From: Coptodactyla brooksi
Taxonomy: Eukaryota; Arthropoda; Insecta; Coleoptera; Scarabaeidae
Direction of reading: 5' to 3'
Assembly: GCA_033557675.1 (NCBI GenBank)
Contig: JAWQRM010000427.1
Location: 1 to 22,795, forward strand
DNA: 22,795 nt
Both the position numbers and the translations under genes were made by a program. Of this stretch, positions 9,101 through 21,100 are shown piece after piece; position 1 is the stretch's first letter, and each line of letters opens with the position of its first letter. The notes beneath the pieces are model-generated. The model was not told the DNA's origin, did no database searches, and saw only the letters and a program-made list of their open reading frames with translations.

Positions 9101-12100
9101 CAATAGGCATTTATGGCATAATTAAAAAAATGACATGCGTTGCACCTCAGCTAGCAATGAGATCGTTCATTTGTCGAGCTACAGTTCCAGAGTGCACGGC
9201 GTCACATAGAGTCAAAATTCTTATAGTTTGCAATACATCTTATTATAACGCTGACAAATTGAATAATAGATTTATTTTATTTTAGTCATATCAATCTATA
9301 TTGTAAAATGGAGAATGACAGTACATTCAGTGATATTGTTTCGACAAGTGTAAAGAGAAAGCGATTAGTTATTACATCTGATGGTGATACAGATAGCGAC
9401 TGCGAGGAAATTGTTTATTCTGTTCGGAAATGGCGTAGAATTATAGTGCCTGATAGTGAAGAAAAAAGTAGCAGTGAAGATCGTGAAATTAGTTTTACAT
9501 CTGAAGGATGGATATGGCAAAACAGAGAAAACGAAAGCAAAACCTGGCAGTACTCACGGATATCTGGAATGATCATAGAAATGGGAGAAAGAATCACAGC
9601 TTTGCAAATGCTAAACCAAATTTTACCAAAAAACTTTTGGAATATCATTGTTACAGGAAGCAATCGTTATGCGAGTCAAATAATAGGAGATACAACCCGA
9701 AAATTAAAACAATTTAAAGAAAATTGGAGGAGTACAAATATAGATGAAATTCATGCTTATTTTTTGTTATGCATCTTGATGGCACAAGTGAAAAAGTCGA
9801 ATGTGCAATCCTATTGGTCAAGAAGAATCATTATCGGGACTCCCATTTTTCGGAAAACAATGCCGTTACGGAGATTTGCACAACTTTCCCGCTTTTTACA
9901 CTTTTCCAATAATGAAGTTGCAGACAAAGATGATCGTTTATGCAAATTATAAAATATAATCGATTATTCCAATGGAAAATTTACGAGTATTTACACTCCC
10001 AAGAAATATGTGTTATTAAACGAATCTCTCATGAAATATACTGGTCAAATGTCGTATAAGCTGTTCAATCCTTCAAAGAGGGCATGTTTTTTTAAGTTGT
10101 GCGAGTCTACTTCAGCTTATTGTATCAAATTTAAAATATACACAGTATATTTACATTATAGTTATATTTATATATAAGATATAAATAATAACTATATAAA
10201 TTCATATAAATTCTAACATATATAAATTCAATCGCCAGTGCCTCCGAAACTGTTACCATGTTTATGTGCACACCAATGGCTAATTTTGGACGCACCTTGT
10301 TTCTAACAAGGTGTAACTGTTCTTCGCCAAACCTGATTTGAAAATTGCACATCATACAAACCAAAGCCAGGGAGATGCAATACAAAGAATATGCCGAAAG
10401 ATCTCGCAACGATAAAGTTGAAACGATCAGAAGCTATTGCAAGATCGTGCAATGATATTTTAGCTCTAAAGCGAAAAGACAAAAAAGATGTATATTTATT
10501 GTCCACAAAACAAAAAATTGACACGATGGGAGTGGAGAAGAAGAGATGGAAAACTAGTAATACCATTGCAAAGCCCAATATGGTTTTAGAGTATAATGAT
10601 GGCATGGGTGGGGTAGATCTACAAGATAATAATCTTCTTTTTCACTTATGAGAAAATACGTAAACCATGAAATGGATAGGATGAGATGAAATACGCTAGC
10701 ACATATAGGTAAAGACAGCAAACCATATGGAAGAACAGAAGGAAGACCACCTGAAAGATGGCAACAGAGCTGGCAATCAACATCAACGGACATTTTTTGT
10801 ATACTTCCTGTCTTTTTGTTATGTATTTTTAGTTAACTGTATTAATAAAAAATGATTTTTAATTGTTATGTATGCACTATGAGGTATACAAATAATTTTC
10901 CGCTGTTGGAGAAAAGTTGGCGCCACCAATAAGTTATGGTTAAAATTGTCAGATGTAAAGCGTCATTATCGTAAAGTTGAACATCTGTCAACAACATAAT
11001 CTTGAAAATTAGTGCATTTTTATCAGTATAATATATTCTGTTGTGTGCGAAAATGTCGAGTTTTGAGCCGAATAAGCGTCATTTGCGGCAACTTTTGATT
11101 TACTTTGTCCATTTGAAGAAATTTGCAGCTGAGACACATCGATTGCTTGTAGAAGCTTATGGTGAGGCTGCCTTAAGTGAGAGAAGTTGTCGTGAGTTTC
11201 AAAAGTTTAAGAACGGTGAATTTGACATCGAAAATGAAGAATGTAGCGGAAGGCGGAAAGTGTACGAAGACGCGGGATTGCAAACGTTATTGGATCAAGA
11301 TTCGTACCAAACGCATGAAGAACCTGCACTTACATTAGGGATGACTCAACAAGCGATTTCACATCGGTTAAAATCATTGGCAATGGTTCCAAAACAAGGA
11401 AATTGGGTTCCATACGAACTGACGCCGAGAAACATTGAACGCCAATTTTCCACATGTGAAATGCTGCTAGCCAGATATAAATGAAAGGGTTTTCTGCACT
11501 GTATAGTCACTTGTGATGAAAAATGGATCCACTATGATAATTCAAAAAGGAAGAAATTAATGGGACCACCTGGCCATGCTTCAACATCTACAGCTAAGCC
11601 AAATTCATGGAAAAAGACTCTTGTTGTGCATTCGATGGAATTCGCATGGTGTCGTGTATTATCAGTCGCTACGACCGAACGAAACCATTTCTGGGGCTGT
11701 CTACCGAACACATTCGATGAGATTGAGACAAGCATTCCAGAGACGATAAAATTACTCTTCTGCATGATAATGCTCGTCCACATGTTGGAGTCCCGGTTAA
11801 AACCTATTTGGGAAGTTGTACTGCACCCGCTGTATTCAACAGACATTGCTCCTTCTGATTTCTACTTGTTTCGATTGACAACGCGTGGTCTGTCTGAGCA
11901 ACACTTCACTTGTTTCTGTAAATATAACTAAAGCACCATTTTAATTGTTTACTGACAAACATACTGCAGTTTGTTTTTAGAGATTAACCTTCATTCATGG
12001 CATCTTTTATATCACAATAAGCATTGTTCTAAAAATCAAATTTCATGTCTATAATCCATAATAAAGGGTCTTATTCGGGATGCATCCGGAAGTAGTATCA

Positions 12101-15100
12101 TAGCTGTTAATGAAATATTTCCTGGATCATAACAAGGCGAAAACGAGTCTACATCATTTTTTCATACAGAAAAAATGATGTAGAACATACAAGTTCAGTG
12201 TAAAACATACTAAAAGCTAAGAGTTCCAATAGCAAGTGGAATTTTAGGTAGTACGCCATTTGGAAGCTGTCAAACATACAGTAACCATATTTTACAATTA
12301 TTACCTAAACGAATGGGAAACTAATCTGGCTATATACAAATCGTAGATATTATTATGAAAATAATGTCCGCTTAGGTTTGAAACGACCTTAGTAAAGCCA
12401 CAATTAAAAAAGACATCTCTGTCTATACATATGGACAACCACCTAGTCCATTTTTTCCCACTTTAGTTACTGCAAACATCATGTCTTTCTGTCCCACTTA
12501 TATGATTCTACGATATGTGCATAAGGTTTCACCGAACGTGTATATAATCTAACTAAAATTCTATCATTATAACCCTAGAATATTATAGATAATATTACTG
12601 ACCATCATTCAGAATTCCCTAAATCAACTATACAGTGGTTTTGTTTACACTCACAACATAGTGTATTGTTTATACTCACAACATCATTTATAAATAAAAG
12701 GCAACATGTATTCTGCACGTATGTGCATATATGTAGAATTACACAATGCACATGATAGTATGCATATAATAATTTATATCTGTGGGTCTATGCACTTAGA
12801 ACGCCAACCAGCGCCTTGAGACTTGAAAAAGTTGCTATCATTACTTAAGAGTATCATCCTGATATCAGCCACTAGTAGTCAAAATTTTCCCAGTATTTAT
12901 TTCCTAATTGATAACTTTAGTTTACTCAGAGCGCTGGGTCATCATCCTGCTTGCTCCACCTGCAGAAAGATGTCTCTCTTCGCCTCAGGTTGTAGAGGAA
13001 TTTCCTTAGGTGATAATGTCCTGTCATGATCCGCGCTACTAGACGCAGGTTTCCTCTATACTTCACTACTTTTTCTTTCATTAATTGCATCATTGCTGTG
13101 ACCAACAGCCTTGACGGACCAGAAAAGTCCTGACTGACAGCCTTCTTAGCCAATCTATGAGTTTTCCGTGGTCATTGATTCCTGTTTTCTTTTATCGCGG
13201 TATCATTCCCACACCACTTCAAATACTTAGAACAGGAATCTGTTCTAAGTATTTGATCGCAAGGGACTTAAACATTTCTGAAATCCTGGTGTATTTTTTT
13301 ACCAGGCTTTGCTTTAGTTTAGTTGCCATCTGTTGGCTCTTAATACAACTCCTATATCACCATTCTTGGCTGTAAATCTCAAGAGTTACCAATAGTTCTG
13401 TGATGTGCTTTTTTTAACTACTTTCAAAGTGAAGATTCTATTAGAGTTTGGCAGCGAAGATTATCCTCTGGTATGTAACTTCTGTAGTAAAACAACTTTG
13501 TTTCCAAAAACCGACGATTTCGTGGGTTCCAGTTTCCTCTTTTCACATGAAGAGAACCTTGAATACTTTATGTTCTCCTATGTTCTTTACTTGAACACTT
13601 TATTCTTTACACTTTCTTCACTAACAGTAAAGCAAAATAAGTTAAAAACATTTCCTGGTTGTGGCCGATTTTGTCTAATATAAATGTAATATGTCTAATA
13701 TATAAGTTTTATATTCAACAGAACCACCTTCTATTTCCAAACAGAGAGTTAGTCTGTTGTAAAAGCAACATAAAAGAAATCATTGAGAGCTAAAACAGGT
13801 ACCCCGGAGAGGCCAATTCATAATCTAAAACTGTTAAACGTGGATAGTACTTGTCAAAACAATCAATGTCGTTGGTATTGTCAATATATTCTATTTTAAA
13901 TTAAATTGGATCTCTAGATGATTTTTTAATTGAATTATATTATATGATCAAAGAGATGCAATATATGATATACAAGGAAATTACTTTAATTACTTTTTGT
14001 CATCTCCAGTTTGTGATAAAGATGGACTGTTCAATTGAAAGACATCTATAGCAGCTTTAGCCACAGTGTCCAACCATTGGTTTAATTCTGAAGAGTTGCT
14101 GGCGAACTGTTTGAACATTAGCTGCAGATCTAACCACGACATCCTCAATGTCCACTGTTCCAAATTCTGCAAAATTTGTAATAATAGCAATTATAATTGG
14201 AGAAACAACACATGCGCCTACCTCTAGAATCCTAGAAATCATACTCTTCTGGTCTAATTCGTCAATCGTGGAGCTTGTGTCTGGATAGCAAATCATGTGT
14301 AGTAACCGTTGTGCTTGGGAATGTGTTAAAACGTTGTCCAGGAGGTTGTCGTTGTGGCACAGTTCTTCGGGATGACATAGGCACCGTTCCAGCACCCACT
14401 GCTGAGAACAGATCTCGCGAAGCACGTGACAGGCAAATGCCGACAGAGATGCAGTGCTCTCTGCATTTCCGGTGCTCGATTGTCTACTAAAATCAAAATA
14501 AAACTTATGGGAAATATCATATTGAAAAGGATATTCACAAAGAAGAGTGTAGGTACTACTTGATAAGCGTGTTTAGAACATATGTTTGAGGAGGTTATTG
14601 TTTGTTGTTGTCAGTTAAGTCCTTTAAAAGTGAAATTTGGACTTTTCTAGATATTTTTCGTACATTTATATAAAGCGATCAAAAGTGATTGCAAATTAGG
14701 TGACCATAAACTTGATGAGGAGATTCTGGTTTGAATGGCTAGAAAAGGTGTCCATTCTATTGTTCCTTGATATCAAACAAAAAGAAAAATTGATGTAATT
14801 TTGTTGCATTGCATTTACTATTTTTAAAATAGCATATTACCTTTAAAATAAAAAAAAACTAAAAAAATTGTTTAAGATTGGCAATTCTGCCTGCCGTTCT
14901 TAAAAGCACAGCCAGAGTGGGTATGCTCAAATGGTAGATAGAAGCACTACCTGGGCAATAATCCAAAACAAACACAACAGAACATATCTTAAAGAATATT
15001 TAATTAGTTCAGAGGACGAACTACAATATATTTACTGAAAAAAAAATGAAAATTGACAAAATGGCCCTTTAAATCTTCCTTTAAGGTGAAAACATCCTTT

Positions 15101-18100
15101 TTCATCTATCTTTTGGCATCGGTGCACCCGGAAAAAAGTACTAATTTTTTTAATTTTCTAAGGAAGTTAGGTTCCATCTGTCCATAGAAAGTATTGGTTT
15201 ATCAAAATTAAAAGTTAAAGTCGATCGATTGAACAGGTTTTGAGATTAGGATTTCTTCTATGTTATTTGATGTTGATTTGGGCACTGTACATTAAGACGT
15301 TAATTTCCTCAAAGAAGTCCTGCTTACGTTTTTCAGCTAAATTTACATTATTTTTTGCCCTTTTGGAAGACATTGTTAGTAGTAAATTTGTGGAGTTCAT
15401 GAGACAGACGACTGTCAAAATTTTCAGCAAAAATCGTTTACCTCTGATCTAAAGTCATGCATAGAATGTTCACAATATTCAAAACTGGGAAACATTCATC
15501 ACTCAACATTGAAGCAGTCAAGCTTCAATAGACTTCCATTTTGCATGATTTTTGTGCCACTATGTAGATGTTTTGGTGCAAACATCCTCATGCAAGAGTT
15601 AAAGCCCTCATTATTGTTTTGTGTTATCTCTAGCACATTGTTCCAGCAAATTATCTATTGATAAATTCTCGTACTCAACGTAGCATTATTGAGTTCACCA
15701 TCCTTTCCCCTCCACACAATTTGTATAATGTGGGTTGTCATTCGTGGAACATTTGGGAAGTATGTAGTCCATGCAGCTGTTTACATATTTTGAGTACAAT
15801 TACGACACCCTTGATGGCTAGACTATAATAAACAGTGTACGGTTCAATTAACTAATCAGTTAATTTTCCTGGTCCTTTTTCTCCAATGCCTTTGTATACC
15901 TTTTTTATGACTCGAAGTCAAGCACCCATCATTTTCTGCGTACTACTAACACATTTTTTTTTAACAATAATGTCATCGTAGACAAGTCAGGTGTGTAGTT
16001 TGCAATGTTTTACTGCCTGCGTCACCAATGCAATTGACATCATGTAAATTTATAAAACTGAAAATCATCTGTTTTGTTTCATCAACTTCTTACAATGTAT
16101 CTTTTTTGTTCTTACAATTCATACGAGATTCACAATACAATTATGATCTTACTACTAAGTCGAGCAATTTGTTACAATGTTTACATACTAGAGTAGCTAT
16201 CTCTGCCTTATACGAGAAACTCCTCTTTTTGCAAGATTCATCGCCTGACAAGCTCCGATGCAAGGGTTCGTATCTGCTCCAGTGTTGTTTGCAATTTCTT
16301 CTTTGCAAGCATTTTTTGCACAACATGGTATAAGGATTTCATTATAAGTCTCGTTACAAACACTATATAGTGATCGATTTCATATGATTTGTTAATAACT
16401 GGGCATAATTGGGTATAATTTATGAATATGTACATATTCAAACATATTGTTTCATATCACTTTTACATCCGTTTCAATGCAAATGTTGACTCAAAACTCT
16501 AATGATTGAAACAAAGTTTATAATAATATGCCCATGAAGGGGGCATGATGGTTATTTCATCATAATCGACATCCTTCAATTCTTTTGTGGGCGTGTTTCT
16601 GTGAACTGATTTCTTCAAAATTTTCTATTCTATTGGGTTCCTATGATTTGTTTACAAGAGGGATTGGAGCTGGTCTTGCAGAAGATTTTAGTTCACCTTT
16701 TCTGCCTTTTGTTCATCAATACGGCATTATCCTAAATTTTAGAATTTTGAAAAATCCTTTTGCGGGCATATTCTACCTACATACTCATAAGTACATTAAA
16801 AATTAAAAAAAAAATATTCATTTTCACCATCAAACCAGAAGTGTTCTTATATCAGCTAGTACATAAGATATTCTTTAATTAAATAAGTTTCAAATTTTTA
16901 ATTTTAAGTAGTCATAAGAAAATACTATGGAAGATGTACTGCCTAATCTACAATACGTTTTTCGGTCATGTGGCTTGCTATCATTTATAATCACTTTGTA
17001 TCAGAGCATTAGCTTATAAACTCCCCAGTGCATATCTAGGGTGATACAGGGGAGGAACTTTCTATTTATAAACTTTATAAAGGAATAATATCAATGCCAC
17101 GGGTCATATACTGCATAAATAAGCTATCAAAACATTTACATTCGATCATAATTATTTTTAAAGTATTTCCAAAAAGCTATAAAAGGGCGTTCAGGTGACA
17201 AAGGTTTAGGTAAATTCTATTATCAGGTATTACCAATATTGAAAATCCGCAAAAGTAAAAATAAAGTACATTGAAATAAAAAAAATAGAGTTTTATTCAG
17301 GAGTCATGTAAGTGAGGTAACAGTGCAAACAACGCAACAACACTAAATTTAAATATTTTCGCATATTTATCGCACTTATTAAGCTAATATTGCGAAAAAT
17401 ATTTGCTTTTTAAAACCAAGGAAGCAGTACGTCCGAAACTGTCATTAACTCAAATCTTGTTACAATACTAGCAAATTGTCTTATTAAAATACTGTATTGA
17501 CCTTCTCCTCCTGTTTCACCCTGTACATTCATAAATAACAAAAGAACGGTGAATAATCACAACTTTTCAAATAATACGTACATCGATGAAACTATCCACA
17601 GAACAGATACCTAATAAAATTCATTGAAACCAAGAAATAAAAGCATAGAGTGTGTTCAGGTAATAAAAGTGTAAAATAAAAGTAAGAATCTAGGTGCAAG
17701 CTTGTGTAAACCACTACCAAAGCAAAGCATAGCAACGATATTATCATTGACAAACCTATGGGTTGTCCTTGACCCGCAAACATCCATGTCTATCACCCTG
17801 ACAAGAAAATAACAAATTTCAAACAAACGATTACGTGATTTAACTTTCTCAGCTACTACTAAAATTATAGCTACAATTAATTTGTAGTGTACTCTTTGAT
17901 TACTCGATTAATGCTCTGTCAAAAATTTTAAAAGTTATTGCAGTTGCAAAAATCTCCAATATCAATTATTTGTAAAAACCATCGTCAGAATGGGTTAGTA
18001 TCAAAAATTGGCAACGTTAACGGCTTAGGCCTTCATAGCAGGGATAAGATTAACTTACGTCAGATCCAGGGATGGAACATCTTCTCCTCCTAATAAATCG

Positions 18101-21100
18101 CTGGTTCCTAATATATGGGATATACTTAATTCTGTACCTTCCTTGGCTGTTGTATCACCAACCATAAGTACCGCTTTTAAAACAGCTAACACTGGGCCCA
18201 CTTGTATGTTACGATGAGCTGCAGCCAACAGATGTCTGTCGCAGCTGTATCTGACACCCAGAGGAGGTCTAGGAGCTGTAAGAGGAGGTGAACCAACTGA
18301 ATACAATCCCGGTTGAGGACCTTCCGTTGTGCGGAAAAGTCTGAGTAGTAAATGACAGGTCAGTCGTATTCCACTCTCTGCTGCACCAACACCACTATCC
18401 AAAGATTTTACCTGTAAGGGATTAAATGTAAAATCATTATCATTACTATTATTGAAAAGTATAAAATTACCTTCACTAAACTTGGTAGGGCAAGTAATCC
18501 AACAAAATCTTCTAATGAAAAACAGTGTCTTGCAATGAGGATGCTAGTGAAGACAGCTAATGCGTTGTGAATGCTTACATCCTAAACAAATCGAAAGAGA
18601 GTAGTAATCGAAAGTAAGTAGTTGTAGCTATTTTGCCCACCTGGATATCTAACTGTCCTAATACATCAGTGTAGTACCCGGGATGTGACATCGGACAACA
18701 TAAAGCCAACAGGGCCCCTAGCCATTCCGATGCCAAACTGTTACAACAGGCCGTCATCTCAGCACACATTATGGCTAGGTCATTCAGGCGCTCATTATCT
18801 GTTTCTCGGCAGACGTATATGATAGCATTGCTCACAAAAGAATACCTAGAGTCATGAAACCATTGCTCACATATAAAACTAACAATCATCAGTTAAATTA
18901 ACAGATTAGTACAGGGGACAAGCTAAATAAAATGAAAGAATTCCTCAATTACACAGCAGTGGTTTTAGAAAATACTCCTCTTCTCAGTAAGGGAGTGATA
19001 CAGGACTCAATAATACAGTACTGTGCATTGACACGTATGCACTGCATGCTGTTATTATTTGCAAGCTCAGTATTGAGTTGCATATAATCACATTTTACAG
19101 TATATTTTATTACACCAAGATTATATTTGAGTTAATACCATAAAATTAAGTTTTAGGTGCTAACTTTTCTTTTAAATTCTTATTTATCTTGATCTATTAT
19201 TTCTTTGCAAAGTCATTTCCTGGATTTTCCTCCACAAATTTACCTGGTTAGATTGTCGACTTTAGAGATAACTTTCCTATATTGGACAATGATCTCGTAC
19301 ATTCCAACATTTGTGTTGTAACATTGCGGTGTCACAAAGGAGTCTCAAAAAAGTGCATTTACGACATGTTGAATAAAAAAAATAGTTACAATAAGAAATG
19401 GGAAAAACTAGTTGCTAGTGGCTATAATATTCTAATTTTATTTCAATTATAGTTATTATTAGAATTTAATTAAAATTAGTCAATGTGATGTTGATTAACG
19501 ATCATTTGATGGTCGTGACTTTACCCAAATACAAACGCCATTTTGAAAATCAGAATGGCGAGCCTTCCTTGTTACCAAAGACATTATGAATGGAGTAAAC
19601 CCGGTTTGACATTAGAACTTCAAAATAACATTATTATCCACATGTTGTGGATATACTCCTAGGCTATATTCCTAGGATCCCCTAGGAATATAGATTAGAA
19701 GTGGTAGGATCATGGGCTGACTAGCTGGATTCTTTGATAGGATCAAAGTTGTCTAGCTGTGCTGACAGTATGGTAGTGATGATTTTATAGGTTGACATTC
19801 TCTGTGACATTCCAAAGTAATGCATTACTTTGGCACAAATAAAAACTCTGTAGATTTCCCTCATTACAAAGAAATACCATTCCAAAGTAACAACTCATCA
19901 TTAGTTGCAATGAACCAAACCTACAAAAGAAGATTTCTGTCATGCTTTTACAGCTCCAAATATACGTTTAATGAAACTAGACAATTCTATTTTGTCAAAT
20001 TGTTTTTCTTACAAAAATATATAACTTATATGTTGTTGTTGTTTGTTTATGTGCTGGATATGTTCTCTGCATAACAACAGGAAGGGATGGCTAAATGTCG
20101 GTTCAAAGTAATGGATGGAATAAAAGTTTTCAATAATTATTAATGAATTTACAATATAAACATATTGTAACAAATTTACTTTACTTTATATATTTACGAA
20201 AAAAACAACGAATTGTCAAGATATATACATACACATCCATTAATGATAAATAAAGTGACAAATAGAATGTAATGTAAATAAGATAATACCTGTAGTTGAA
20301 ACCACACAGAAACTATACAGACAATTTTTCTTTACGCTGATATATTGGATAAATATTGGAAATCGTTACCATAATAAAAAAAGTTCCCCTGGAATATCTA
20401 ATCTAAGTTGAAAATTAAACATTCAAGCTCTGAAACTATCCAAGCACTTGGAATATTGCTAACCTTGCAAAATCATTAGATCTCATACTTTGATAAAACA
20501 ATGTGATTAATTAATATCTCTCTTTCATAACTCTCTGAAGACTATTTCGTATACATGCAGTCACTTAATGATAAACTGGCTTACTTCTTTCATATTACTT
20601 TGCGTTATTGACGTAAAATACCTTACCTATTGTTGGGATTTTCACTAAGTTGTCGTGCCCACGCGGCTTCAATCCTACCGCCTCTTCTAGGATTTGTAAA
20701 CACCTCCTGCATATACTGCACATTATAGACGTAATTACTACTTGGAGTGGGTTGTAAAGCAGTGTATAGAGCTTGCCGAATTTTTGGATAAGCATTTCCA
20801 AAGGGTTCCACAGTATGAGGTTTTCCTTTCAATAGGCTACATGAAGAATACAAGTCATACAAATGCGCTAATATACACCGTTCGGCTGAGCTGCAATCTC
20901 CTGGATTATTTACGTGCTTCACTACACGACACAGTCCTTCAAAAACAGCCGAAGTCTGATCGGGCGATACTAAATTGTAAAAATAAGTCTATAAAAAAAA
21001 TTTTGATTGTAGCAACTATGACTTACATAACAGGCAACTATGGTATCTGCGTAAAACGCCTACAACGTATAGAGATAATGATGTGGTGTAGTTTCTCATT

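Larger units (their letters stand above)
11991..12799. other. MED12 intron 8, middle: non-coding with small repeats
   Basis: AT-rich, with no coding signal. It contains a 15-bp hairpin at 12148-12184 and two direct copies of a 19-base word (12641-12659 and 12666-12684, one difference). Nothing else is recognised. Confidence 0.6.
18846..20626. other. MED12 intron 3: no element recognised, several palindromes
   Basis: This 1,781-base intron is the only large one in which I could not read any transposase. It contains two strong palindromes at 19664-19693 and 19812-19833. The 84-codon open frame at 19820-20074 starts inside the second palindrome and shows no recognisable domain. Confidence 0.6.

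Noticed and set aside
9308..11990. Domesticated transposase or active autonomous element
   Set aside because: Both the piggyBac and mariner copies carry stops, frameshifts and lost or changed key residues, and neither has two recognisable TIRs.
16141..16326. Possible zinc-finger protein (CKKC and CKHC pairs) on the minus strand
   Set aside because: The frame lies inside the Mutator-like relic, and its GDESCKKRSFSYK block aligns with the transposase. The Cys spacing does not form a standard finger.
905..19833. microRNA precursors or Rho-independent-like terminators for the short hairpins
   Set aside because: Arms are too short for typical animal miRNA precursors and too perfect. The genome is eukaryotic, and no U-tract pattern is shared.
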